Source: Verrucomicrobiota bacterium
GTDB taxonomy: Bacteria > Verrucomicrobiota > Lentisphaeria > JABSQK01 > JAJFLO01
DNA length: 64,000 nt
Direction: 5' to 3'
NCBI GenBank assembly: GCA_021772635.1
Contig: JAJFLP010000113.1
Span: forward strand, 83,309 to 147,308
In this document: positions 19,754-31,597 of the stretch, in pieces
Numbering within the stretch: position 1 is the first letter of the stretch
Layout: each line of letters starts with the position of its first letter
Made by a program: the position numbers and the translations under genes
Notes under the pieces: generated by a model
What the model saw: the letters and a program-made list of their open reading frames with translations, nothing else
Told to the model about the DNA's origin: nothing
Database searches by the model: none

Positions 19754-20272
19754 TTATAGGATTTCAACTTCGGCGGATTGGATAATTCCCGGGTTTACTT
19801 TACCGGTTCGCGCGGGGAACCGTGGTTTCGAAATCTTCCACCCCTTATGTCGTAAAATTCCCTTATACGGCGGAGAATCGGCAACCTTGCCGGTGAGCTT
19901 AATCGATGACGGATCGTACGCCCCGTCGATCGTAATCGGAGCGCCCTCCGGTTCTGATACGATTGGCGTAACCTGAAAGTTTTCGTCGAAGATTTTCTTG
20001 CAATCCTGGTGGATTCGACGAGTTGCCGCACCAATCTGGTCATCAGAGTATCCCTCGATTGCTTCTTGAAGAAAATCTATTAACCGCCCCTCCCTTTGTA
20101 ATAAGACGAGGGTATACACTGCGCCACTATCAAATTCGTTTTGCTCCGCAGATGTGTCTACATCCGGCTCCGGGAGGGGTTCCGACGTTGGTTCCGCGAC
20201 TGCTTCAGGCGAAATATTCTCACCTTTCAACGTGGTCCAGAATGCATTAATAGCAAGTATCAGACGATTCAT
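19754..20272 (-). CDS. DUF2760 protein
   Basis: 172 residues. The N-terminal 50 are acidic and proline-rich. The rest matches the DUF2760 pattern: TLVLLQREGRLIDFLQEAI, IGAATRRIHQDC, LTGKVADSPPYKGILRHKGW. DUF2760 genes are typically found directly before paired Hsp70 genes, exactly as here. Its role is unknown; it could be a co-chaperone or adaptor. It is transcribed towards the Hsp70 genes, although a repeat of nearly 130 bp has been inserted between them. Confidence 0.85.
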   Translation of the reverse strand: MNRLILAINAFWTTLKGENISPEAVAEPTSEPLPEPDVDTSAEQNEFDSGAVYTLVLLQREGRLIDFLQEAIEGYSDDQIGAATRRIHQDCKKIFDENFQVTPIVSEPEGAPITIDGAYDPSSIKLTGKVADSPPYKGILRHKGWKISKPRFPARTGKVNPGIIQSAEVEIL

Positions 20273-20514
20273 AATAGATTCACCTTAATTGAAATATACT
20301 GAGTGCATCAGTCCTGTACGCGGGATGAAATTATCATCCGGAGTCCCCGGCGCGATTAACTCTAAGCCCACCGAAACTAGCCTGCATAAGGTGGGTTAGA
20401 CCACGTGCAATCTAAGATCTTTCCGGCGGTTTTCCGGGAGGACAGGGCGATCCGGTACCGGGGCACGGCGTGCTGAGGAAAAACATATAACCAATAACGA
20501 CGAACGACAAACTA

Positions 20515-20629
20515 AACTGCAAGCAGTTGAAGCTTTGGAGTCTTTTACCAATCATTTTGAAGTCGTCCGTCAATTGTACCGCTTGCGGTATAGTTCAGGC
20601 TAGCCTGATCTATGCATAAATCAGGCTAG
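20515..20629. repeat. Two repeats upstream of secA: hairpin family copy F and a minimal CTAG palindrome
   Basis: 20515-20592 is a shortened interspersed hairpin copy (AAGTCGTCCGTCAATTGTAC, CCGCTTGCGGTATAG). 20600-20629 is CTAGCCTGATCTATGCA joined directly to TAAATCAGGCTAG, i.e. the terminal inverted repeats of the 182-bp element with no interior. They lie in the 707-bp gap 20273-20979; the remaining 350 bp before secA show no clear gene or promoter. Confidence 0.7.
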
Positions 20630-20979
20630 GTTTTCTCGTTGGCCCGAAGATTGACTGTTTACAGCCTATGCAGGCGAACAAGGCGGAAAGGTCGGTGTCT
20701 GTTTTCGGTGGAGAAGATTGCGACACAGAGGGATAAATCGTCGAGGTAAAAAAACCAGCCCTTTGGTTTGTACTCCAGGAATCGATGATTACTTTCAAAC
20801 TAACGCCGTAAGCGGCAAGAACGGGAATACGTGTTCTGATCGCTTTCGGGTTTTCGAAAATTCGATTGTTCGCAGTCTATTGCGTTCCAATTTTAGTAGC
20901 TGTACACGTTCCATCTACTGTTGTCGCCAGCGAGTCAAATTGTCGGGTGTTAAAGGATTAAGAATCATAAGGTTTTTGC

Positions 20980-23958
20980 ATGATCACAAAGTTCATAAAA
21001 AAAATTATCGGGAGCAAACACGATCGCACTATCAAACGCTTGTTGCCGACCGTGGAGGAGATCAATCGTATCGAGCGCGAATACCAAGGCTTGACTGACG
21101 ATCAGCTGAGATCGAAGACCGATGAATTTAAGGCGCGGTTACAAGGCGGTGAATCGACTGACGATCTTCTGCCGGAAGCTTTTGCAACCGCAAAGAATGC
21201 TTGCCGTCGCATGGTCGGTTCCGAAGTGAACATAGCAGAACAAAGCATTGTTTGGGACATGATCCCCTATGATGTTCAATTGCTGGGGGGGATTGCACTT
21301 CACGACGGTGGGATCGCGGAAATGCAGACGGGAGAGGGGAAAACGCTGGTTGCGATATTGCCCTTATACCTCAATGCGCTCACGGGTCGAAATTGCCAAT
21401 TAGTAACGGTTAACGATTACCTTGCCCGCCGGGACTCGCTGTGGGTTGGATCCGTATTGAAGTGGCTCGGCTTGACCGTAGGCTGTATCGAACACACGAT
21501 GACACCCGACCAGCGGCGGGAACAGTACGGGTACGATGTCACTTACGGCACCAATAGCGAGTTCGGATTCGATTACTTACGGGATATGGGAATGGCTACG
21601 AATAGCGAGGACGTCGTACAGCGCGACCATTTCTTCGCAATCGTTGATGAAATCGACAGTATCTTGATCGACGAGGCGCGGACACCGCTAATTATCTCCG
21701 GGCCTGTCGCGGTTTCGACACACCGTTACGACCAGCTGAAGCCGTCGGTTGAAAACTTGGTGCGGAAGCAACTGGATTTGTGTAACAAGTTAGTGAATGA
21801 CGCACGGGACGAATTGAAGAACGAGGACGCGTCAGAAGGGAGCATCGACATCGCAATGGATAAGTTGCTGAGAGTAAAACTTGGCATACCGAAGCACAAA
21901 CAGTTGAACCGTTTGCTGGAAGACCCTGCCATCCGCCGGAAACTCGACAAAACGGAAATGGAATCGCACAGTGACCAGAATCGAGCGATGCTCTACGAAA
22001 TTAAGGAGTTTCTCTATTTTACGATCGACGAAAAGGCGAATGATACTGATCTCAGCGAAAAAGGCAGAACGGCATTGCGACCGGATGATCCTGAAAGTTT
22101 CACGTTGCCTGATCTTGTAACCGGATTTCAGGAGATAGACAGCGATACCGGGTTAACAGAAACCGAGAAATCAGAGGCGCGAACCAACTTGCAACGGCTG
22201 TTCGACGAACGCAGTGAGACAATCCATAATATCTCCCAGCTTTTGAGAGCCTATTGCCTATTCGAACCTGATGTTCATTACGTTGTCAAGGATAATAAGG
22301 TACAAATCGTTGACGAGTTTACAGGACGGCTCATGCCCGGGCGCCGTTTCAGCGAGGGGCTTCATCAGGCTTTGGAAGCGAAAGAGGGTGTAACGATTGA
22401 AAGAGAAACACAAACTCTCGCGTCGATAACGATACAGAACTATTTTCGAATGTACGATAAACTCGCTGGGATGACCGGTACCGCTGAGACCGAGGCAACC
22501 GAGTTACGGGACATATATGGTCTCGATGTCCTTGTCATACCAACGAACAGACCGTGCGTTCGCCGCGACGAAAACGATAGAGTATTCAAAACGAGGCGTG
22601 AGAAATACAATTCGATGATATCGGAGATAAAAGAATGCCACGGCAAGGGCCAGCCCGTTCTGCTAGGGACAATATCTGTAGAAGTTTCCGAGCTTCTGAG
22701 CCGAATGTTGAAGCGCGAGAGAATACCTCACACCGTACTGAACGCGAAGAACCACCAATCCGAGGCGGAGATCGTTGCTCGAGCCGGTGCGCGAGGTGCC
22801 GTCACTATTGCGACAAATATGGCTGGGCGCGGAACCGATATTCGCCTGGGCCCGGGAGTTGCTGACCTCGGGGGTCTCCATGTTATCGCGAGCGAAAGGC
22901 ACGATTCCCGGCGGATAGATCGTCAGTTGCGTGGGCGTTGTGCGCGGCAGGGGGATCTTGGATCGTCGCGATTCTACATCGCTCTTGAAGACGACTTAAT
23001 GCGGCTGTTCGGGTCGGATCGGATTGCAGGCTTAATGGAAAAATTCGGATTCGAAGAGGGCGAAGAGTTGTCACATCCCCTGTTGAATCGGTCAATTGAA
23101 GGTGCTCAAAAGAAAGTTGAACAACATCACTATTCAATCCGTAAACGAACGTTGCAGTTTGATGACGTAGTGAACAAACAGCGTCAGGTAATTTATGGGC
23201 GCCGGAAAGAAATATTGGAAACCGATAAACCCCATGAACTCCTCTTCGATTTCGTTGACAATGCGATCTACGATCACCTCGAGGCTAATTCACTGGACGT
23301 AAAAACCCACGGCTATCCATTCGACAAACTTGCACTCTCGCATTGGTTCGGTAATACGTTCCCGATCACCTTGAATGACGAGGATTTGACGGTTGACCCG
23401 AATAATTTTGATACCGAGAAACTGGTTTCTGCTCTAACCGCGAAGGTTGAGACTGCTTATAACGCGAAAGTGAAACGCGAGGATCCTGAGTATTTAAGCC
23501 GCTTCGAAAAACACATCATACTTACTGTTCATGATAAATTATGGCAGGAACACTTGTATGCAATGGATGATTTGCGCGGGGGTATTTACCTTCGGGCCCA
23601 CGCACAACGGGATCCACTGGTTGAATATAAGCAGGAAGCTTTTCAAATGTTTGGCGAACTTATTGGGCAGATTAATAACGACATCGCAATGTCGCTTTTT
23701 CGATCGAGTTCCAGTGTATCCGCGTTGCAACAACTGTTATCATCACTCCCGCAGCAGGAGGTGCACCGGCTCTACGAGCAGTTTTCTGTCGGGCAGCAGC
23801 AGGCTGAACCCGGGGATGTTCACAACCAGGAGGAATCGGCTCAACCAAGGTCAATTCCAAAAGGGATAACGATTCACCGGGACTATCCCAAGATCGGCCG
23901 AAACGATCCTTGCCCGTGCGGGAGCGGTAAAAAGTTTAAGAAGTGCTGCGGGCGCTAG
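20980..23958 (+). CDS. secA: Protein translocase subunit SecA
   Basis: 992 residues. Walker A GEGKT with K121 in [15 protein letters not shown], Walker B-type [21 protein letters not shown], the pre-protein and helicase segments, and [12 protein letters not shown]. The C-terminus is the zinc-binding SEC-C tail [18 protein letters not shown] region of more than 100 residues between about 250 and 410 is longer than in E. coli SecA, as seen in several non-proteobacterial phyla. It drives Sec export at the inner membrane. The upstream gap holds only repeats, so it is probably transcribed alone. Confidence 0.97.
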   Translation: MITKFIKKIIGSKHDRTIKRLLPTVEEINRIEREYQGLTDDQLRSKTDEFKARLQGGESTDDLLPEAFATAKNACRRMVGSEVNIAEQSIVWDMIPYDVQLLGGIALHDGGIAEMQTGEGKTLVAILPLYLNALTGRNCQLVTVNDYLARRDSLWVGSVLKWLGLTVGCIEHTMTPDQRREQYGYDVTYGTNSEFGFDYLRDMGMATNSEDVVQRDHFFAIVDEIDSILIDEARTPLIISGPVAVSTHRYDQLKPSVENLVRKQLDLCNKLVNDARDELKNEDASEGSIDIAMDKLLRVKLGIPKHKQLNRLLEDPAIRRKLDKTEMESHSDQNRAMLYEIKEFLYFTIDEKANDTDLSEKGRTALRPDDPESFTLPDLVTGFQEIDSDTGLTETEKSEARTNLQRLFDERSETIHNISQLLRAYCLFEPDVHYVVKDNKVQIVDEFTGRLMPGRRFSEGLHQALEAKEGVTIERETQTLASITIQNYFRMYDKLAGMTGTAETEATELRDIYGLDVLVIPTNRPCVRRDENDRVFKTRREKYNSMISEIKECHGKGQPVLLGTISVEVSELLSRMLKRERIPHTVLNAKNHQSEAEIVARAGARGAVTIATNMAGRGTDIRLGPGVADLGGLHVIASERHDSRRIDRQLRGRCARQGDLGSSRFYIALEDDLMRLFGSDRIAGLMEKFGFEEGEELSHPLLNRSIEGAQKKVEQHHYSIRKRTLQFDDVVNKQRQVIYGRRKEILETDKPHELLFDFVDNAIYDHLEANSLDVKTHGYPFDKLALSHWFGNTFPITLNDEDLTVDPNNFDTEKLVSALTAKVETAYNAKVKREDPEYLSRFEKHIILTVHDKLWQEHLYAMDDLRGGIYLRAHAQRDPLVEYKQEAFQMFGELIGQINNDIAMSLFRSSSSVSALQQLLSSLPQQEVHRLYEQFSVGQQQAEPGDVHNQEESAQPRSIPKGITIHRDYPKIGRNDPCPCGSGKKFKKCCGR

Positions 23959-24860
23959 CCGGTACCGCTCGCAGATACAGAATACGCATTCGACTTACCT
24001 TGAGTTTAGCTATCGGTGCGATGGCGGAAATCTTCGACATTGAGAGCCCGTTTCGTATTGTAAAATGTGGGTTAAAAAGGAAACCCACTGGTGGGCTTCT
24101 GCGATATTCACCGGTGAATTCTGTATCTGTACTTTACTCACTTCGAAAAACGTTTTATATTACAATCGTTTTTGAATTGTAATGTATAGGATATTTTACT
24201 GGAGTTTTCTTTCAAAAATTCAGGATATTCGAATTGAGGTAGAAAAATTTATTAAATTCAGGAAAAGGTATATTTTGGCTAGTTCTCACGTACAATGGCA
24301 GAGTGACGGAGTAAGTAACCGTAACTCAATTACTATAACGGTTCTAATAGCGGTACTTATCGGATTTCACCCCGATCGTTTAACCGAGTCCCGGGTCTTT
24401 AGAGCTTTTGGAATACGAAAATTAGGTGGTATCAGGGGATTTATCGGCGCGACCATCACAAACTGGGGTTGTCGACTCACACGAATCCACTGGTTGCCTT
24501 ATGTCTTCGACAGTTATGTCACAATACCGGTCTGTTCCGTTAGGTCATGTAAATCTAATCTTAGTGAAGATGGACGGGGTCTTATTAGATTGTCACATAA
24601 CCGGGATTAATACGCCTCGTTGACCCGATGTTCGGGCGTAACTTGTGTTCGACCCTACTGAAATTATGTGGGTCACGAGCCAATCGAAACGGGTCTATTC
24701 GACGCAACGCCATTAGACGTTCGATATCGTAGTCTTGCTTCCTTCTCAGGAACACAATTCGGTTTGAATTGCGATCCTGCCTTCATTTTCTGGCCTGAAT
24801 CATACTTCTATTCTTTATCCTATTCGTATTACGAACGTGATGCCTGAGGATTAATGAAGT
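23959..24860. other. 900-bp gap between secA and rarA
   Basis: No protein family was recognised. The ORF track lists a 142-aa frame (24182-24610) without a ribosome binding site and with an unconvincing composition; I rejected it. Near 24078 there is AACCCACTGGTGGGC, the same small hairpin as at 2365 and 58330. The segment is AT-rich and may hold a decayed gene or an RNA, but I see no decisive structure. Confidence 0.4.
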
Positions 24861-26213
24861 ATGCTTTTCTCCGAAAATCTGAACCAACCTCGATCGCTCA
24901 GCCAGACTGAACGAGCGCCTCTCGCAGCGCGCCTGCGCCCGCGATCTTTTGACGAGTTTATCGGCCAACAGCACCTGTTGGATAAGGGGAAATGGTTGCG
25001 TCGTTGCATTGAAGACGATACACTTCAATCGCTAATCGTCACCGGGCCTCCTGGAGTCGGAAAAACTACGTTGGCTGAACTCATTGCGGTCACGACATCG
25101 TCCCGTTTTGTCAATATGTCTGCTGTCACTGCAACTGTCGCTGACGTACGCAAGGTAATCCGCGAAGCCGAGCGTGATCAACAAAGCTATGACAGCCGTG
25201 CAATTTTTCTCTTTTTGGACGAAATTCATCGATTCAGTAAAGCCCAGCAAGATGCCCTCCTCCCCGCCGTCGAAAACGGTGTTATCCGACTAATCGGTGC
25301 AACCACCGAAAACCCGAATTTCTCTATCATTAATCCACTCATCTCGCGATCCAGAGTTGTTCAATTGAACGCCTTGTCCGTTGACGAAATCAAGACGATA
25401 ATCCAACGCGCGATTACTGACGAGCGCGCTTTCCCGAACCTCGGAATTTCGATTTCGCCGGGAGCGATTGATTTGTGGGCAAACCGTTGCGAAGGAGATG
25501 CGCGTAAAGCGCTTGGCGCGTTGGAGACCGCGGTATTATCGATGTCTTCACGTTCCGCACAAGGAGAATTGGCTATTGACACCCAAGAAGCCGATGACGC
25601 GATGCCATACAAAGTATTACGGTATGGAGATCAAGAGCATTTCGACTTGATCAGTGCGTTTATAAAAAGTATGCGCGGCAGCGATCCGGACGCTGCAATT
25701 TACTGGCTCGCAAAAATGCTTCATGCCGGCGAAGATCTAAGCTTTATTTTGAGAAGAATAATAATCTTTGCCTCCGAAGATATCGGGAACGCGGATCCGC
25801 GGGCACTTTCCGTTTCGGTTGACGCGATGCATGCGGCGCAAATGGTCGGAATGCCTGAGGCCCGAATTGTCCTCGCCCAAGCGGTAACTTATTGCGCGAC
25901 AGCACCCAAAAGCAACGCTTCACATCTGGCCATCGATCAAGCATTATCGGAGATTCGGAACGGGCGAACTCAAGAAGTCCCTGCGTCATTGCTGGACGCA
26001 CATTCCGGAGCAGCGAAGACGCCCGCGAGTGGACAGGGGTACGTGTCCCCGCATGAAGAGTCCGGAAGAAAAGTTCAGCAGAAGTATATGGAGATACCGA
26101 GAAGATTTTATGTACCAAAAGAGTCGGGTTACGAGTCGCATATAAAAGAACGTATGGAGAATAATAATGAAGGCCCTCCGATCGGCGCGCGAGAGGCCGA
26201 ACATCATGGATAA
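24861..26213 (+). CDS. rarA: Replication-associated recombination protein RarA (MgsA)
   Basis: 450 residues. AAA+ ATPase with Walker [10 protein letters not shown] (62-70) and Walker [17 protein letters not shown], followed by sensor 1 [11 protein letters not shown]. The C-terminal part ([40 protein letters not shown]-like) is diagnostic of RarA/Mgs1 rather than RuvB. It acts at stalled replication forks. The first helix [17 protein letters not shown] is also typical. The TGAGGA ribosome binding site is about 9-14 bases upstream. The final 25 residues are extra and polar. Confidence 0.95.
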   Translation: MLFSENLNQPRSLSQTERAPLAARLRPRSFDEFIGQQHLLDKGKWLRRCIEDDTLQSLIVTGPPGVGKTTLAELIAVTTSSRFVNMSAVTATVADVRKVIREAERDQQSYDSRAIFLFLDEIHRFSKAQQDALLPAVENGVIRLIGATTENPNFSIINPLISRSRVVQLNALSVDEIKTIIQRAITDERAFPNLGISISPGAIDLWANRCEGDARKALGALETAVLSMSSRSAQGELAIDTQEADDAMPYKVLRYGDQEHFDLISAFIKSMRGSDPDAAIYWLAKMLHAGEDLSFILRRIIIFASEDIGNADPRALSVSVDAMHAAQMVGMPEARIVLAQAVTYCATAPKSNASHLAIDQALSEIRNGRTQEVPASLLDAHSGAAKTPASGQGYVSPHEESGRKVQQKYMEIPRRFYVPKESGYESHIKERMENNNEGPPIGAREAEHHG

Positions 26214-26318
26214 ATACTGATCACCTCGGGGGTTTCGAAATTTCGTTCGGGATCCCCTTCGCGAGTAACTGAAAACCGTCCGATACCCGGACGGCTTGCA
26301 GTCTGGTTCGAGGAAATC

Positions 26319-26909
26319 ATGACAGGGATTACTGAATCTAAAAGTGACTTGCGCCAGTGGTTAACGCGTCGTTTATGCGCGCAGACTAACCGCGAGATAG
26401 TTTCGGGCAGTAACAGTGTCTGCGGCCATTTATTGCGGGAGTATTGCTTGTTTCGCTCGGGTTATATCGCGTCGTACGCAGCTATCGGCGGCGAGTTGTG
26501 TCTTGGCAATTTTGAGCAGGAAGCTAGAAGCCGGGGCGCAAAGATCTATTACCCGCGATTTAACGATGCACAGCAGCAGTATGAACTCGCCGCGGTTTCT
26601 GCTTCAGATCGCGGTTTGGTTCCCGGAAAGTTCGGCATAAATGAACCGGAGTGCGCCGCCCCGCTGATTGACGCGAAGATAAGAAAAAATGAGGCCGTTT
26701 GGTTAGTTCCCGGCATTGGGTTTGACCCGCACGGGAATCGGCTTGGACGGGGACACGGATACTACGACCGGCTGATGGCCGATACGGCTGGCGTTAAGAT
26801 TGGAGTCGTGTTTGAATGGCAGATCGTGAAAAAAATACCCACGGGCACCGGCGACATCCCGGTCGATTACATCGTCACAGATCGACGAATCCACGCGTGT
26901 CGTAGGTAA
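26319..26909 (+). CDS. ygfA: 5-formyltetrahydrofolate cyclo-ligase
   Basis: 196 residues, with a GAGGAAATC ribosome binding site before the ATG. The signature VPGIGFDPHGNRLGRGHGYY is present, as well as IASYAAIGGEL and the terminal DYIVTDRRI. It converts 5-formyl-THF to methenyl-THF with ATP, recycling this folate. The length is normal. It lies 105 bp after rarA and could share its transcript. Confidence 0.93.
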   Translation: MTGITESKSDLRQWLTRRLCAQTNREIVSGSNSVCGHLLREYCLFRSGYIASYAAIGGELCLGNFEQEARSRGAKIYYPRFNDAQQQYELAAVSASDRGLVPGKFGINEPECAAPLIDAKIRKNEAVWLVPGIGFDPHGNRLGRGHGYYDRLMADTAGVKIGVVFEWQIVKKIPTGTGDIPVDYIVTDRRIHACRR

Positions 26910-26930
26910 CAACCTAATCGAATTGATAGC

Positions 26931-27095
26931 TATACCGAACGTCTTCATCCCGCATGCGGGACGAAAAATCGTTCGGAGTCTCTTACGCAATAATTTTTTA
27001 AGTCGTCTCTCCGTATTCTCGGAGTCCGCTTGTGTGGATCGCATAAGCGCGAGTCTCGGGTAATCCGGACCGAAAATTGTACCGCTTGCGGTATA
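26931..27095. repeat. Interspersed double-hairpin repeat, copy G, expanded by mini-hairpins
   Basis: Starts TATACCGAACGTCTTCATCC and ends TTGTACCGCTTGCGGTATA. The interior is enlarged to 165 bp by short stem-loops: CCCGCATGCGGG, CTCCGTATTCTCGGAG, GTCCGCTTGTGTGGATC and a segment ending GGTAATCCGGACC. It fills the space before rny. It shows how small palindromes collect inside the larger element. Confidence 0.65.
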
Positions 27096-27141
27096 CACAG
27101 TAATTACTGCTTTAACCTAACTAAGAGAAGGAATGCGAAAA

Positions 27142-28683
27142 ATGGAAATTATGATTGCAATTATTTGCGGTATTATCGCCGGCGTTGTTTGCGATAGAGT
27201 TGCCGGCATCTATTTCGGGAAGTCCGCGGCGAACGAAGCTAAAGAAATAAAGAGAATGGCGGTAAAGGAAGCGGAAGACGTTTTGAAGGCGGCAGAGCTT
27301 AAGGCGAAGGAAGAATTAATTAAAAGTCGGGATGAATTTGAAAGTTCAACTAAAGAGCGACGGAATGAATTACAGGAGATAGAAAAACGTCTTGGTGAGA
27401 AAGAAGGGACGATCGATAAGAAAGTCGATTTAATTCAGAATAGGCTCGACGATTTAGACAAACGAGGGAAACAGATCATTGAGTCGGAACGAAAAATGTC
27501 GAATAAAGAAAAAGAACTTGATGAACTCCGAAAGAAACAAATTATTCAGCTTGAAGGTATTGCGATGATGACTCGCGACCAGGCGCGCGTGCAGCTTATG
27601 CAAAAGCTGGAGCAGGATCTGGCGAACGAACGTGGATCGCTGGTAAGAAAGTCTGTCGAGGAGATCAAACAGACAGCGAAGCGTGAAGCCCAAAAGTTGA
27701 TCGTCCAGGCAATGCAGCGGTACGCCGGGGAGTGTGCCTACGAGCGAACCACTTCCACTGTATCCTTGCCCTCGGACGAGATGAAAGGACGCATCATCGG
27801 TCGGGAAGGACGTAACATACGGGTATTCGAAGCCGAGACAGGCGTGAACGTACTGATTGATGATACTCCATCGGCAGTGGTAATTACTTGTTTCGACCCG
27901 CGGCGTCTGGAGATTGCCCGACTCGCGATGGAACGACTTGTCGAAGATGGACGAATTCACCCGACGCGCGTTGAAGAAATTGTTGTATGGGCAAGAGATG
28001 AAATCGACTCGGAGATCATGAAAACAGGAGACGACGCGGTCCACGAACTACAACTGGCTGGCGTGGCACCCCAGGTCATTGAGGTTCTCGGGAGGCTTAA
28101 ATTTCGCTATAGCTACTCGCAAAATGTCCTTAAGCATTCGATCGAGGTCGCCAGATTTATGGCAACAATCGCGAGCGAACTTGGGTTGAACGTAGAAAAA
28201 GCGAAACGCATGGGACTGTTCCATGATATTGGGAAAGCACTTGACCAGGAGTTCGAAGGACCGCATGCGATAATTGGAAAAGATTTTCTTAAACGTGCAG
28301 GAGAGGATTCCGAGGTCTTGAACGGTGTCGGATGCCACCATGGGGAGATACCCGCGGAAACGCCGCTGGCGGCTTTAGTTAGTGTATGCGATGCGGTAAG
28401 CGCGAGCCGACCAGGTGCTCGTTCAGAAACGAACGAAATCTACATCAAGCGACTGGAACAGCTGGAGGCAATCGGGAATAGCTTCGAGGGTGTCGAATGC
28501 TGCTATGCCGTTCAGGCGGGGCGCGAGATCAGGGTGATCGTTGAACCCGATAAAATCGGCGAAAACGAAGCGTATGCTATCTCACGTGACCTTGTTAATA
28601 AGATCGAGTCTGAAATGCAGTATCCCGGTCAGATAAAGGTTTGCGTAGTTCGAGAAACCCGTGCCGTCGAGTACGCGAAATAG
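27142..28683 (+). CDS. rny: Ribonuclease Y
   Basis: About 513 residues. I take the second ATG (27142) because AAGAGAAGGA lies 9 bases before it but touches the first ATG. Order: N-terminal membrane segment (EIMIAIICGIIAGVVC), long coiled coil (about 25-190), KH domain with GRIIGREGRNIRVFE, and an HD domain with GLFHDIGKALDQE and NGVGCHHGE. The enzyme starts mRNA decay at the inner membrane. Length and architecture are standard. RNase Y is usual where RNase E is missing; I see no rne here but the window is small. Confidence 0.95.
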   Translation: MEIMIAIICGIIAGVVCDRVAGIYFGKSAANEAKEIKRMAVKEAEDVLKAAELKAKEELIKSRDEFESSTKERRNELQEIEKRLGEKEGTIDKKVDLIQNRLDDLDKRGKQIIESERKMSNKEKELDELRKKQIIQLEGIAMMTRDQARVQLMQKLEQDLANERGSLVRKSVEEIKQTAKREAQKLIVQAMQRYAGECAYERTTSTVSLPSDEMKGRIIGREGRNIRVFEAETGVNVLIDDTPSAVVITCFDPRRLEIARLAMERLVEDGRIHPTRVEEIVVWARDEIDSEIMKTGDDAVHELQLAGVAPQVIEVLGRLKFRYSYSQNVLKHSIEVARFMATIASELGLNVEKAKRMGLFHDIGKALDQEFEGPHAIIGKDFLKRAGEDSEVLNGVGCHHGEIPAETPLAALVSVCDAVSASRPGARSETNEIYIKRLEQLEAIGNSFEGVECCYAVQAGREIRVIVEPDKIGENEAYAISRDLVNKIESEMQYPGQIKVCVVRETRAVEYAK

Positions 28684-28747
28684 AAAATCCAGGATTAAGT
28701 ATTTCGAGCAGGCATTCTGCTGTCCGGCAGGAACTCCCGCCGGACAA

Positions 28748-28817
28748 CCTTTGTAACTCACTGAGCTCAGGTAAGCTAAAAGCTCTCGTTACGAAATTGA
28801 TGCATAGATCAGGCTAG
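28748..28817. repeat. Partial CTAG-ended element at the end of cdsA
   Basis: TTGTAACTCACTGAGCTCAG through CGTTACGAAATTGATGCATAGATCAGGCTAG matches the right half of the 182-bp element at 10141. Its terminal CTAG supplies the TAG stop codon of cdsA on the minus strand. Confidence 0.75.
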
Positions 28818-29665
28818 TTGAGACTGATAAAACAGTAGAATATCGGAGGGACGAATAGAAGACTATCGAGTAAATCCAGGACGCCTCCGAAACCGGGTAA
28901 GCTCGTGCCGGAATCCTTAAGTTTCGTGGCCCGCTTAAATACTGAAATCGATAAGTCGCCGACTAACCCAAGTAACGTGAGTATAAATCCCAATAGTATC
29001 GCGGCCGGATACGCTATCATTAGTTTTCCACCTAGAAGGTAAACGAAGGAACACGAGACCAAAATACTGAGCGCGATTCCTCCGATTAATCCTTCCCAAC
29101 TTTTCATCGGACTAATGGCTGGCACGAGTTTTCGATTTCCACCAACGCGCAGTCCCGTGATTCGCCCCACAGCGTACCCGCCAATATCAGCGCTTTTTGT
29201 GGTTAAAATCAAATAAAAAACGAGGAGCGGACCGTTCCCGATAAAATAGATTTTGATAAGAAACGCCAAGGTCCACGCAATACAGAGAAATCCCCCGGCG
29301 GACGCCAGTAGGTTCATCACGCTGCATTCGAAATTCTGGTCTCGGAATACGCAAATAATAGCTGATACTACGAACCCCCAAACCAACGTATTTTCCACGA
29401 CTGTATTCGGAATATCAGATACAAATACGCGGCCGTATAACAACCCCGTTGCAACAAAGAGCAATATCCCGAAAAATCCTGTCAATTTTGGAAACCCTGG
29501 ATACCCGAGAATTTGAGTCATCTGGAAAAATTCATCGAACGCCAGTTTAAGCAAAGTGCACGATAGTGCCATGAAGATAATGGGGGCGGCAACCGAGTTC
29601 CAGAACACACTGACGCCGAAAATCGCGATAAAAAAGATTCCGCTGAGTATACGGTGTTTTAGCAA
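28814..29665 (-). CDS. cdsA: Phosphatidate cytidylyltransferase
   Basis: About 283 residues. The track uses a GTG that lies inside the Shine-Dalgarno itself (TAGGAGGTG); the TTG two codons on (29665) has AGGAGG at five-base spacing and is more likely. It has about seven membrane segments. The C-terminal signature SVFKRATKLKDSGTSLPGFGG, VLDLLDSLLF is intact apart from usual R-D to L-D in the last part. It makes CDP-diacylglycerol from phosphatidate and CTP. The stop codon lies in the end of an inserted CTAG element, so the last residues may differ from those of relatives. Confidence 0.93.
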   Translation of the reverse strand: MLKHRILSGIFFIAIFGVSVFWNSVAAPIIFMALSCTLLKLAFDEFFQMTQILGYPGFPKLTGFFGILLFVATGLLYGRVFVSDIPNTVVENTLVWGFVVSAIICVFRDQNFECSVMNLLASAGGFLCIAWTLAFLIKIYFIGNGPLLVFYLILTTKSADIGGYAVGRITGLRVGGNRKLVPAISPMKSWEGLIGGIALSILVSCSFVYLLGGKLMIAYPAAILLGFILTLLGLVGDLSISVFKRATKLKDSGTSLPGFGGVLDLLDSLLFVPPIFYCFISLN

Positions 29666-29749
29666 TCGCACCTCCTAGCCTTCGAGTTATCAGTTGTAAC
29701 CTTCGGTGGGGGCTAATTCAAATAATCCCAAAATTCGCCTGATCGCAGA

Positions 29750-31030
<1,281 letters not shown>

Positions 31031-31077
31031 CTAACGATTACAGGATTATCAAAATTTATAACTGGTGAAGTCCGCGA

Positions 31078-31215
31078 TAGCCCGGAAACAGTCCGATTTC
31101 CGGGCCATATGGACGCGATTCTCAGCTTCTGCGGTCCGGATACCCGGACCGCGGAAGCGCGGATCCCGACAGTGCGGGACGGCTCCGCTTTTTATGGAGA
31201 GACAGAGCCCGCTTA
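31078..31215. repeat. Array of perfect mini-hairpins upstream of purA
   Basis: Consecutive short inverted repeats: CCCGGAAA...TTTCCGGG (31081-31104), GCGGTCCGG-ATAC-CCGGACCGC (31131-31152), CCGCG...CGCGG, TCCCG-ACAGTG-CGGGA and CTCC...GGAG. Each has its own loop. Similar words occur at 26960-27060, 52940-52995 and 56480-56560. Confidence 0.7.
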
Positions 31216-31389
31216 GAATTTATTGTGCCAGAGGTTGCGAATCACAATCTGGCTCGGATACGAAACCACGGCCATCAGTATATACCAAATAACAGCGAAA
31301 TTTTATCGAGAATCTGAAATTCTATCGGCCTCATCGACATTTGAAAATCGATTGGTCACACCTTGAAGGTATTGCCGGAAACTTTCGGA

Positions 31390-31597
31390 GCAGAACGGGG
31401 GCAGAAGAGGCCAACCATTTCGCGGCGAACGTCTTTTGACTTTCAGGCACCGCGACGCATGACGACGATGCGACAGCATCGCCATACATGAGTCGCCGCA
31501 CCTGACAAGGCCAAAATACGACTCGCAAAATATCAATTATTTATGCAATCAGGCCAGCTAAGTGCTCTCGTAACGAAATTGATACACGGATCAGGCT
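31390..31597. repeat. Dispersed repeat copy 2 plus remnant of the CTAG element
   Basis: 31390-31551 matches 9961-10131. It is followed by CTCTCGTAACGAAATTGATACACGGATCAGGCTA, the right end of the 182-bp element with its left part deleted. The last bases provide the TAG stop codon of the gene at 31596-32495. Confidence 0.75.

Noticed and set aside
24182-24610. 142-aa plus-strand ORF between secA and rarA
   Set aside because: No ribosome binding site, no recognisable motif, and composition like translated spacer DNA; the region also has no other coding signal.
27454-28044. 196-aa minus-strand ORF inside rny
   Set aside because: Shadow of the RNase Y coding sequence, which has complete KH and HD motifs on the other strand.
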